Notes under the pieces: model-generated
Told to the model about the DNA's origin: nothing
Seen by the model: the letters and a program-made list of their open reading frames with translations, nothing else
The model's database searches: none
Program-made: the position numbers and the translations under genes
DNA from: Prevotella sp. BV3P1
GTDB taxonomy: Bacteria; Bacteroidota; Bacteroidia; Bacteroidales; Bacteroidaceae
NCBI RefSeq assembly: GCF_000479005.1
Contig: NZ_AWXC01000025.1
Location: 1-64,000, forward strand
DNA: 64,000 nucleotides
Direction: 5' to 3'
Shown: positions 25,249 to 32,517 of the stretch, one piece after another
How positions within the stretch are numbered: the stretch's first letter is position 1
Layout: each line of letters starts with the position of its first letter

Positions 25249-25279
25249 CAAAGTTAACAGCTCCTAATCGTTAAGGCAA
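25249..25279 (-). promoter_or_regulatory. Promoter of the chelatase-SusCD-M16-ChaN operon
   Basis: On the minus strand TTG (25279-25277) is followed after 20 bases by TAACTTTG (25256-25249), an exact Bacteroidota promoter. Transcription would begin near 25241, leaving a leader of about 70 nt. No cobalamin riboswitch B12 box was seen in the leader. Confidence 0.65.
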
Positions 25280-25425
25280 TACCTAAATATAATGATTTTT
25301 CTCTACATCATTGCTGGTTAGTTTCTCTTGTATCTCCAGCAGTAAGTTCATTTAAGAAACCTAGCCATCGGAGTTATCTGCAAGTTCATTTTTATTGTCA
25401 TACATCGCCTTTCAAAATAAAATTG

Positions 25426-25433
25426 TATTTTTG
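25426..25433 (+). promoter_or_regulatory. Promoter -7 element immediately before xseA
   Basis: TATTTTTG matches TAnnTTTG exactly and ends 7 bases before the ATG at 25441. Transcription would begin at or next to the start codon, so the xseA message may have almost no leader. The nearest TTG (25395-25397) is farther than usual. Confidence 0.45.
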
Positions 25434-25440
25434 TAGTGAA

Positions 25441-26748
25441 ATGACAAAGCAATTGGAACACAAATTAACGCTTTACGAACTCAACGAACTGGTGAGTGAA
25501 ACAATCCAATCCGCCATGCCCGATGAATATTGGGTGGAGGCCGAATTGTCTGAGGTGCGCGAAGTACGTGGGCACTGTTACATGGAGCTGGTGCAGAAAG
25601 ATGAGCGAACCAACACGCCCGTAGCCAAGGCATCGGCCAAATGTTGGAAGAACAAGTGGATGCTCATGCGGCCTTATTTTGAACGCACCACCGGACAAGT
25701 GCTGCGCGCTGGCATGAAAGTGTTACTGAAGGTGTACGCCAATTTCCACGAGGCTTACGGCTTTTCTTGGATTGTTACCGACATCGACCCCGTGTACACC
25801 ATGGGCGACATGGCCCGCAAGCGGTTGGAAATCATCGCTCGATTGAAAGCTGAAGGGGTGTTCGACTTGCAAAAAGACTTGCACTTATCCATGTTCGCAC
25901 GCCGCATCGCCGTCATTTCCAGTGAGCAGGCGGCTGGCTATGGCGACTTTTCGCGGCAGTTGAAAGATTGCGAACAGGGGTTCAACTTTGAGGTTCAACT
26001 CTTTCCTGCCGTCATGCAAGGCGAACGAGTGGAACCCAGCGTCATCGAAGCCTTGAACCACATCAATGCGCAAGTCGATGACTTTGACGTGGTGGTCATC
26101 ATCCGTGGCGGTGGTGCGACAAGCGATTTGAGTGGCTTTGACACTCTTTCGCTGGCCGAGAATGTAGCCAATTTCCCCTTGCCCATCATCACTGGAATAG
26201 GGCACGAGCGCGATGAGAGCGTGTTGGACATGGTTTCGTTTCAGCGAGTCAAAACTCCTACGGCTGCGGCGGCGTATCTCATCGATAACCTGGCTGACAC
26301 CTTGGCTCGGATAAACGATGCGCAAAGTGAGATGGTGCAAATCGTGAGGCACTGCATGGAACAGCAGAAGAATCGATTTGTGCGCGTATCCAGCAAAATA
26401 CCGGTACTTTTCTCGCATGTCAGAGTGCGGCAGGAAGAGCGTTTGCAACAATATTTTTTGCAGCTCACCGCCAGGGCTTCCCGCAAAATCTCTAATGCTC
26501 AGCATCACGTCCAGGTACTTTCAAACAGTTTGAAACCGATGGCTGAGCGCAAAATCGTGACGGAAAGGCATCGCTTGGACATGCTTCAACAGCGATGCAA
26601 GTCGCTGGATCCCCAACTGCTGCTAAGCCGTGGCTACAGCATCACGCTGCACCAAGGACGCGCGGTGCGCCATGCCGGCGAGTTGAAGACGGGCGACGAG
26701 ATAGAAACACGCGTGGAGAATGGAACATTCAAATCAATCATTAAATAA
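25441..26748 (+). CDS. xseA: Exodeoxyribonuclease VII large subunit
   Basis: The 435-residue protein has an N-terminal OB-fold (YWVEAELSEVREVRGHCYMELVQ, about 30-115), then the catalytic core with RIAVISSEQAAGYGDF, VVIIRGGGATSDLSGFD and FPLPIITGIGHERDESVLDMV. A long coiled-coil region and the C-terminal LLSRGYSI segment follow. This is XseA, which with many small XseB subunits degrades single-stranded DNA in both directions. The frame is open to a TTG at 25423, but that codon lies upstream of the predicted -7 box, so the ATG at 25441 is used. xseB follows immediately. Confidence 0.97.
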   Translation: MTKQLEHKLTLYELNELVSETIQSAMPDEYWVEAELSEVREVRGHCYMELVQKDERTNTPVAKASAKCWKNKWMLMRPYFERTTGQVLRAGMKVLLKVYANFHEAYGFSWIVTDIDPVYTMGDMARKRLEIIARLKAEGVFDLQKDLHLSMFARRIAVISSEQAAGYGDFSRQLKDCEQGFNFEVQLFPAVMQGERVEPSVIEALNHINAQVDDFDVVVIIRGGGATSDLSGFDTLSLAENVANFPLPIITGIGHERDESVLDMVSFQRVKTPTAAAAYLIDNLADTLARINDAQSEMVQIVRHCMEQQKNRFVRVSSKIPVLFSHVRVRQEERLQQYFLQLTARASRKISNAQHHVQVLSNSLKPMAERKIVTERHRLDMLQQRCKSLDPQLLLSRGYSITLHQGRAVRHAGELKTGDEIETRVENGTFKSIIK

Positions 26749-26749
26749 T

Positions 26750-26941
26750 ATGACCAAAGAAATAAACTATGAAGAAGCTGTTCGCCAGCTGGAAAACATT
26801 GTGCAGCGGATGGAAAACGAGGAACTTGATATCGACGAATTGACCACCGAACTGAAGAACGCTCAAAAGCTCATCAAACTTTGTAAGGCGCGCCTGACAA
26901 AGGTAGATGCTGACATTAAGAAGATTTTGGAAGAGGATTAA
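26750..26941 (+). CDS. xseB: Exodeoxyribonuclease VII small subunit
   Basis: The 63-residue helical protein reads NYEEAVRQLENIVQRMENEE followed by LDIDELTTELKNAQKLIKLC, the diagnostic XseB pattern. It coats the XseA coiled coil to form the active nuclease. The ATG at 26750 is one base after the xseA stop, so translation is coupled. Confidence 0.96.
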   Translation: MTKEINYEEAVRQLENIVQRMENEELDIDELTTELKNAQKLIKLCKARLTKVDADIKKILEED

Positions 26942-26976
26942 GTGTGTTCAGCACTGCAAAAAATATGGTATAATCA

Positions 26977-27007
26977 TTGTGCATGCGCGATATTTTGCCT
27001 ATTTTTG
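26977..27007 (+). promoter_or_regulatory. Promoter of ilvE
   Basis: TTG (26977-26979), a 20-base spacer and TATTTTTG (27000-27007) form a full Bacteroidota promoter 42 bases before the ilvE ATG. Confidence 0.6.
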
Positions 27008-27048
27008 CGAAACACATGATGTGATTATAAACCTTTTAAACAGATAAG

Positions 27049-28068
27049 ATGATGAAAAATATTGATTGGGCTAACCTGTCCTTCGGTTATGTGAAGACCG
27101 ACTATAACGTGCGTTGCTACTATCGTGACGGTCAATGGGGCGAGATAGAAGTCTGCTCCGATGAGTACCTCAACATGCACATGGCTGCCGCTTGCCTGCA
27201 CTATGGACAAGAGGCTTTCGAGGGTTTAAAGGCCTATCGCTGTCCGGATGGGAAGATACGCGTATTCAGAATAAACGAGAATGCGGCTCGTTTGCAGAGT
27301 ACTTGCCGCGGTATCGTGATGCCTGAGCTGCCTACCGAGCGTTTTGAAGAGATGGTTAAGATGGTGGTGAGGCTCAACCAGGCGTACATACCACCATACG
27401 AGAGCGGAGCTACGCTTTACATTCGTCCGCTGCTCATTGGCACTTCGGCGCAGGTGGGTGTGAGTGCGGCGCGCGAATACGCATTCATCATCTTTGTCAC
27501 CCCTGTGGGACCTTATTTCAAAGGCGGATTTTCCAGCAACCCATACGTCATCATGCGCGGCTACGACCGCTCGGCTCCTTTGGGAACGGGTAAGTACAAG
27601 GTGGGCGGTAACTATGCCGCATCGCTCTACGCACACAGCATCGCCCACGAAAAAGGGTACGCCAGTGAGTTTTATCTTGATGCCAAGGAGAAGAAATACA
27701 TCGACGAATGTGGGGCTGCAAACTTCTTTGGCATTAAGAACAACACGTATATCACGCCAAAGTCGACCAGCATCCTGCCTTCCATCACCAACAAGAGCCT
27801 CATGCAGTTGGCCGAAGACATGGGATTGAAGGTGGAACATCGCCCTATTCCCGAAGAGGAGTTGGAAACATTTGAGGAGGCCGGAGCCTGCGGAACAGCT
27901 GCTGTCATCAGTCCCATCAGCTACATCGACGACCTCGACACGGGCAAACGTTATGACTTTGGTGATAAGCCCGGACCCATCTCCACAAAGCTGTACAACA
28001 AGTTGCGTGGCGTACAATATGGCACAGAGCCAGATATTCATGGCTGGACTACCGTGGTAATAGAGTAA
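27049..28068 (+). CDS. ilvE: Branched-chain amino acid aminotransferase
   Basis: The 339-residue fold-type IV PLP enzyme carries HYGQEAFEGLKAYR near the start, TLYIRPLLIG, and the PLP-lysine region GTGKYKVGGNYAASL followed by FYLDAKEKKYIDECGAANFF. The late GACGTAAVISPI stretch binds the PLP phosphate. These define the eukaryote-like branched-chain aminotransferase class common in Bacteroidota, catalysing the last step of Leu, Ile and Val synthesis or the first step of their breakdown. ATGs at 27049 and 27052 are both possible. It stands as a single unit with its own promoter and a double terminator. Confidence 0.96.
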   Translation: MMKNIDWANLSFGYVKTDYNVRCYYRDGQWGEIEVCSDEYLNMHMAAACLHYGQEAFEGLKAYRCPDGKIRVFRINENAARLQSTCRGIVMPELPTERFEEMVKMVVRLNQAYIPPYESGATLYIRPLLIGTSAQVGVSAAREYAFIIFVTPVGPYFKGGFSSNPYVIMRGYDRSAPLGTGKYKVGGNYAASLYAHSIAHEKGYASEFYLDAKEKKYIDECGAANFFGIKNNTYITPKSTSILPSITNKSLMQLAEDMGLKVEHRPIPEEELETFEEAGACGTAAVISPISYIDDLDTGKRYDFGDKPGPISTKLYNKLRGVQYGTEPDIHGWTTVVIE

Positions 28069-28083
28069 TAGTGGATAATATAG

Positions 28084-28141
28084 AAGAGCGGCATTGTTGT
28101 CGCTCTTTTCTGTTTCGGGGCGGCATGAAAGTCGCCCCTTT
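28084..28141 (+). terminator. Tandem intrinsic terminators after ilvE
   Basis: The first hairpin pairs AGAGCGGCA with TGTCGCTCT (28085-28106, loop TTGT) and is followed by TTTTCTGTTT. The second pairs GGGGCGGC with GTCGCCCC (28117-28138) and is followed by TTTATA. Both lie within 75 bases of the ilvE stop. Confidence 0.8.
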
Positions 28142-28196
28142 ATATTCATAACTGTTGGTTTTTCATCACACAAATATGATGTGTTATGAAAGTCAT

Positions 28197-28290
28197 GTTC
28201 AATCTCATTGACTTTACCCTCCAAACCCATTGACTTTGTCTTGTAATCCCATTGACTTTGACCTCCAAACTCATTGACTTTGGAAGCTCA
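28197..28290 (-). repeat. 22-bp tandem repeat array, four copies (array 1)
   Basis: On the plus strand the core CATTGACTTT recurs at 28206, 28228, 28250 and 28272, exactly 22 bases apart. On the minus strand the unit is CAAAGTCAATGAGTTTGGAG plus two bases. The units are degenerate outside the core. The array fills the gap between the ilvE terminators and the trmB promoter. A homologous array in the other orientation lies at 39802-39891. Confidence 0.85.
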
Positions 28291-28425
28291 AACGATAGTT
28301 TCAGAAAATCAATTAGTTACAAAGATACCTTTGTGTCTTTTGCGTATGTTTCAAAGATGAGAATCGAAGATGACGAAACGTGCGCGAGAAGGGATGATAT
28401 TTCGGCCGATTAAAGCCTATGTGCG

Positions 28426-28457
28426 TTTGGCTGAAATTAAATAATTGATTATCTTTG
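28426..28457 (+). promoter_or_regulatory. Promoter of trmB and the GH92 cassette
   Basis: TTTG (28426-28429), 20 bases and TATCTTTG (28450-28457) match the Bacteroidota consensus. The trmB ATG is 20 bases downstream. The rest of the 408-base gap (28069-28476) holds only the ilvE terminators and the 22-bp repeat array. Confidence 0.65.
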
Positions 28458-28476
28458 CAAACACAAAAAACACTTT

Positions 28477-29247
28477 ATGGGCAAAGGAAAATTAGAGAAA
28501 TTCGCTGAGATGGAGACATTCAAGAATGTCTTTCAATATCCCTTTTCCGTGCTTGAGAACGTTCCTTTCGACATGAAAGGCCACTGGTGCGACGGTTATT
28601 TCAAGAACAACCATCCCATTGTGCTGGAACTTGGATGCGGCAAGGGCGAGTATACCGTGGGGCTGGCCAGGCTTTTCCCCGACGTGAACTTCATCGGCGT
28701 TGACATCAAAGGCGCGCGCATGTGGACAGGTGCCAAGCAGGCTTTGGCGGAAGGGTTGGACAACGTGGCTTTTCTGCGTACGAACATCGAGATGATCGAC
28801 CGCTTTTTTGCCCAGGATGAGGTGCGGGAAATATGGCTAACTTTCTCTGATCCGCAGATGAAGAATGTTCGAAAACGCCTCTCCAGCACCTATTTCATGA
28901 ACCGCTATCGCCGCTTCTTGGTGGACGGTGGGGTGGTGCATCTCAAGACCGACTCCAACTTTTTGTTCACTTACACGTCGCTCATGGTGGAGAAAAACCA
29001 GCTGCCGTTGCTCCAAAAGACAGCCGACTTGTATCACACCGCTGACGTTGATGAGGCCACCCGGCGCATCTTGTCCATCCAGACGTATTATGAAAGCATG
29101 TGGATGGAGCGGGGGTTGAACATTAAGTACATCAAATTTCGACTGCCGCATGAAGGCCAGTTGGAAGAACCCGACGTGGAAATACCCCTCGACGACTATC
29201 GCAGCTACCACCGTAGCAAGCGCAGTGGCAAGGCTACCGGTAAGTAA
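28477..29247 (+). CDS. trmB: tRNA (guanine-N7-)-methyltransferase
   Basis: The 256-residue Rossmann methyltransferase has the SAM motif [12 protein letters not shown] near residue 49, [16 protein letters not shown], and the TrmB signature [11 protein letters not shown] with the [15 protein letters not shown] continuation. It makes m7G46 in the variable loop of tRNAs. The N-terminal 40 residues and the C-terminal [20 protein letters not shown] region are as in the family. It starts 20 bases after a good promoter and is 21 bases from a GH92 gene, so it may lead a five-gene transcript. Confidence 0.96.
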   Translation: MGKGKLEKFAEMETFKNVFQYPFSVLENVPFDMKGHWCDGYFKNNHPIVLELGCGKGEYTVGLARLFPDVNFIGVDIKGARMWTGAKQALAEGLDNVAFLRTNIEMIDRFFAQDEVREIWLTFSDPQMKNVRKRLSSTYFMNRYRRFLVDGGVVHLKTDSNFLFTYTSLMVEKNQLPLLQKTADLYHTADVDEATRRILSIQTYYESMWMERGLNIKYIKFRLPHEGQLEEPDVEIPLDDYRSYHRSKRSGKATGK

Positions 29248-29268
29248 ACCCATCAAAAACTAAATCAG

Positions 29269-31611
29269 ATGAAAAAAACAGTGTTGCCGTTGATGGCACT
29301 TCTCATGCTTGGCAGCTTGCTTATGCAGGCGCAGAACAAGCGTTCGTTGACATCGTATGTCAACCCCATGATTGGCACAGCCGGCATGGGACACACCTTT
29401 CCAGGTGCCTGTGCGCCATTTGGTGTGGTTCAGTTGAGTCCCGAAACCGATACCATTCCGCATAATGTTGATGGAAAATATCAAGGGAAAGTATATGCTT
29501 ACTGCGCTGGTTATCAATATGATGACCCTACCATTGTGGGATTTAGTCATACACATTTGAGCGGTACGGGACACAGTGATTTGGGCGACGTGATGATTAT
29601 GCCGCAGACAGGGGCACTGAAGTTGAATCCCGGCACGGCCACGCATCCGGAGAATGGCTATCGGTCACGCTATTCACACGCCAACGAAAAGGCCACAGCC
29701 GGATATTACGAAGTGATGTTGGATGATTATGGTGTCAAGGCACAGCTCACCGCTACCCCACGAGTGGGTGTTCACCGCTACACGTTTCCAAAGGGAGCGG
29801 ACAGTCGCATCATACTCGATTTGTTGCATGGTATCTACAACTACGACGGCAAGGTGTTGTGGAGCAGCATGCGAGTGGAAAACGATACGCTGATAACGGG
29901 TTACAGGCTCACCAACGGATGGGCGCGGTGCAATTATACTTATTTCGCCATTTCGCTGAGTAAGCCTATCAAGAGCTATGGCTATCGTGACATGAAACGT
30001 CCCAAATACGTGGGATTCTGGCGAAAGTTTGACCTGTACCACAACTTTCCGGAGATAGCAGGAAGGGATGTGGTGGCCTATTTTAACTTTGACAACCAGG
30101 TTTCTCAGGTTCTTGAAATCAAGGTAGCTCTGTCAGCAGTGAGTACGGAAGGCGCACTAAAAAACCTCCGTGCTGAGGCTGCGGGTAAGAGTTTCGAGCA
30201 AATCAGCAAGGAAACGCACGACCAATGGGAACGCGAGCTGGATGTCATCGAATGTGAGGGACCCGAAGACCATAAGGCCATGCTTTACACGTCGCTTTAC
30301 CATACCATGATCAACCCGTCTGTTTACATGGATGTTGACAGGCAATACCGTGGTTTGGACGGCAATATTCATGTGGCTCACGACTTTGACAACTATACTA
30401 TTTTCTCGCTTTGGGATACTTATCGCGCCCTGCATCCGCTGCTCAACCTGCTGAAGCCCGAACGAAACACCAATATGGTGAAGTCTATGTTGGCTCATCA
30501 GCAGCAGAGTGTGCATAAGATGCTGCCCATTTGGAGCCTCATGGGCAACGAAGGATGGTGCATGACAGGCTATCACGCTGTGTCTGTTCTTGCCGATGCC
30601 ATGGTGAAAGGAGCCGACATCGACTATGATGCCGCTCTCAAGGCCATGACCTCCACGGCTACATGTCACTATTTTGCGGGCATTGGCGAATACATGCAAA
30701 AAGGCTATGTACCCTACGAGCGTGACGCAACGGCGGCCTCGAACACGCTGGAATATGCGTATGACGACTGGGCTATCTATGCGGCAGCCAAGAAAGCTGG
30801 GCGAGAAGATGTCGCTGCCGAGTATGCCAAACGTGCTTTATACTATCGCAACACGTTCGACACGACGATTGGTTTTGCTAGTCCTCGCTATACAGACGGC
30901 ACTTTTAAGAAGGATTTGGATCCGTATCAGACCTCAAATGAAGGTTTCATCGAAGGTAATTCGTGGAATTTCTCATTCCATGCGCCACAGGATGTGTATG
31001 GACTGATGAACAAGTTAGGCGGAGAAAAACAATTCTTGGTAAAGCTCAACCGTTTGTTTGCAATGGATTTGCCGGCCAAGTACTATGAACACAATGAGGA
31101 TGTGACGGCAGAATGTTTGGTTGGTGGATACGTTCATGGCAACGAACCCAGTCATCACATTCCTTATCTGTATGCCTGGACCTCGGCACCTTGGAAGACA
31201 CAAGAGTGGCTTCGCACCATCATGAACAAGATGTATCGCAACGAAGTGCGCGGATTGGGCGGCAACGACGACTGTGGACAGATGTCGGCCTGGTACATCT
31301 TCTCATCCATGGGCTTTTATCCTGTATGCCCAGGGACCGATGAATATGTGCTGGGGGCTCCTTACCTGCCCTATATGAAGGTAACGATGCCTACGGGTAA
31401 GACCTTGATTGTTAAGGCTCCGAAGGTGAACGACCGTAATCGGTATGTTCAACGGGTAAGACTGAATGGCAAACCGTACACCAAACTGTACATCACCCAT
31501 GCCGACTTGCTGAAGGGAGGCGTATTGGAATTTGACATGGGGAGCAAACCTAATAAGAAAAGAGGATTGGCAAAGACGGACAAGCCGTATTCAATGACCA
31601 ATGGAAATTAA
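29269..31611 (+). CDS. GH92 family alpha-mannosidase (exported)
   Basis: The 780-residue protein has a signal peptide (MKKTVLPLMALLMLGSLLMQA, cleavage before Q22). GH92 marks run in order: YVNPMIGTAGMGHTFPGACAP, VGFSHTHLSGTGHSDLGD, FSLWDTYRALHPL, GFIEGNSWNFSF, VHGNEPSHH and GNDDCGQMSAWYIFSS. GH92 enzymes are calcium-dependent, inverting exo-mannosidases acting on alpha-1,2/1,3/1,4/1,6 mannosides; the IEGN and GNDDCGQ regions carry the catalytic acid and base in characterised members. Linkage preference cannot be set here. It is one of two GH92 genes flanking a BSP-type protease gene, suggesting use of mannose-rich N-glycoproteins in the periplasm. Confidence 0.95.
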   Translation: MKKTVLPLMALLMLGSLLMQAQNKRSLTSYVNPMIGTAGMGHTFPGACAPFGVVQLSPETDTIPHNVDGKYQGKVYAYCAGYQYDDPTIVGFSHTHLSGTGHSDLGDVMIMPQTGALKLNPGTATHPENGYRSRYSHANEKATAGYYEVMLDDYGVKAQLTATPRVGVHRYTFPKGADSRIILDLLHGIYNYDGKVLWSSMRVENDTLITGYRLTNGWARCNYTYFAISLSKPIKSYGYRDMKRPKYVGFWRKFDLYHNFPEIAGRDVVAYFNFDNQVSQVLEIKVALSAVSTEGALKNLRAEAAGKSFEQISKETHDQWERELDVIECEGPEDHKAMLYTSLYHTMINPSVYMDVDRQYRGLDGNIHVAHDFDNYTIFSLWDTYRALHPLLNLLKPERNTNMVKSMLAHQQQSVHKMLPIWSLMGNEGWCMTGYHAVSVLADAMVKGADIDYDAALKAMTSTATCHYFAGIGEYMQKGYVPYERDATAASNTLEYAYDDWAIYAAAKKAGREDVAAEYAKRALYYRNTFDTTIGFASPRYTDGTFKKDLDPYQTSNEGFIEGNSWNFSFHAPQDVYGLMNKLGGEKQFLVKLNRLFAMDLPAKYYEHNEDVTAECLVGGYVHGNEPSHHIPYLYAWTSAPWKTQEWLRTIMNKMYRNEVRGLGGNDDCGQMSAWYIFSSMGFYPVCPGTDEYVLGAPYLPYMKVTMPTGKTLIVKAPKVNDRNRYVQRVRLNGKPYTKLYITHADLLKGGVLEFDMGSKPNKKRGLAKTDKPYSMTNGN

Positions 31612-31648
31612 AGTTCAACATCAATCAGCATTAAGAAACTAAACGATT

Positions 31649-32455
31649 ATGAAGAAGAACGTATGGGTAATGGCGGCTGCTATGATGAGTGGAATGCTGC
31701 TCATCTCGTGTGGAATATCAAAGAAAATGGCAGGCGTGTCCCGTTATACAGACGACCAATGGAACACCCATTTGGGCAGAATAGATTTTGAAGATCAAGA
31801 CAAAGGTAGCGAGGGATCGCACATTTATCATGCCATCATACCCAATCCCGATGCGTACATCCGTCAGGTAACGGCCACCGTGATGAGCACGTTGTATTTC
31901 AAACCATCTGACAGCATCCCTGCTTGTAAGCGTTTGCAGTATATTATTCGCGACGATAAGGGAATCTCTGCCAAGAGTGGTGGGAATGGATTCGTGGATA
32001 TCTTTTATAGCACACGACACATCAAACGTTCGTTTTCCAACAATGACACGGCGAAGGTTCTTTTTGAAACACGCGGCGTATTGTTGCACGAGTTGACGCA
32101 TGCCTTTCAATTAGAGCCGCAAGGCATTGGTGGTTACGGTGATAATAAGGTGGTATGGTCGTTCATTGAGGGTATGGCCGATGCCGTTCGTGTGGCTAAT
32201 GGTGGGTTCCATGGTGAGCAAGATCGACCGAAAGGTGGAAATTATATGGATGGCTATCGCACCACGGGCTACTTTCTGAACTGGGTGAAGGACCATAAGG
32301 ATAAGGATTTTATTCGTAAGATGAATCGTTCAACCCTGGAGGTTGTGCCATGGTCTTGGGATGGTGCCGTGAAATATGCACTGGGCAAGAAGTATGGTGT
32401 TGATGCCCTTTGGCACGAATATCAGGTTACCATTGGCGATATCAAATCCAATTAA
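31649..32455 (+). CDS. BSP-type (plant basic secretory protein-like) zinc protease lipoprotein
   Basis: The 268-residue lipoprotein has its lipobox at LLISC (Cys21). The zinc signature HELTH (147-151) follows GVLLHELTHAFQ, and EGMADAVR downstream gives the third-ligand region typical of the peptidase-like basic secretory protein family (PF04450). The FLNWVKDHKDKDFIRKMN stretch is also family-typical. It is predicted to cleave peptides at the cell surface or in the periplasm, with the GH92 enzymes on both sides removing mannose from the same glycoproteins. Gaps of 37 and 62 bases suggest the same transcript. Confidence 0.85.
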   Translation: MKKNVWVMAAAMMSGMLLISCGISKKMAGVSRYTDDQWNTHLGRIDFEDQDKGSEGSHIYHAIIPNPDAYIRQVTATVMSTLYFKPSDSIPACKRLQYIIRDDKGISAKSGGNGFVDIFYSTRHIKRSFSNNDTAKVLFETRGVLLHELTHAFQLEPQGIGGYGDNKVVWSFIEGMADAVRVANGGFHGEQDRPKGGNYMDGYRTTGYFLNWVKDHKDKDFIRKMNRSTLEVVPWSWDGAVKYALGKKYGVDALWHEYQVTIGDIKSN

Positions 32456-32517
32456 ATCGATATCAACAGCATCTCCTGCCCGTTGAAGGGTGGCGGGAAA
32501 TAAATATGTAGGCAGAT

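Noticed and set aside
25283-25351. 22-codon minus-strand frame (MNLLLEIQEKLTS...) upstream of the chelatase operon
   Set aside because: It lies upstream of the predicted transcription start and ends before it; too short to support and without a promoter.
28197-28290. 22-bp repeat array as a CRISPR
   Set aside because: Repeats are tandem with no unique spacers of normal length, are degenerate outside a 10-base core, and no cas gene is in the window.
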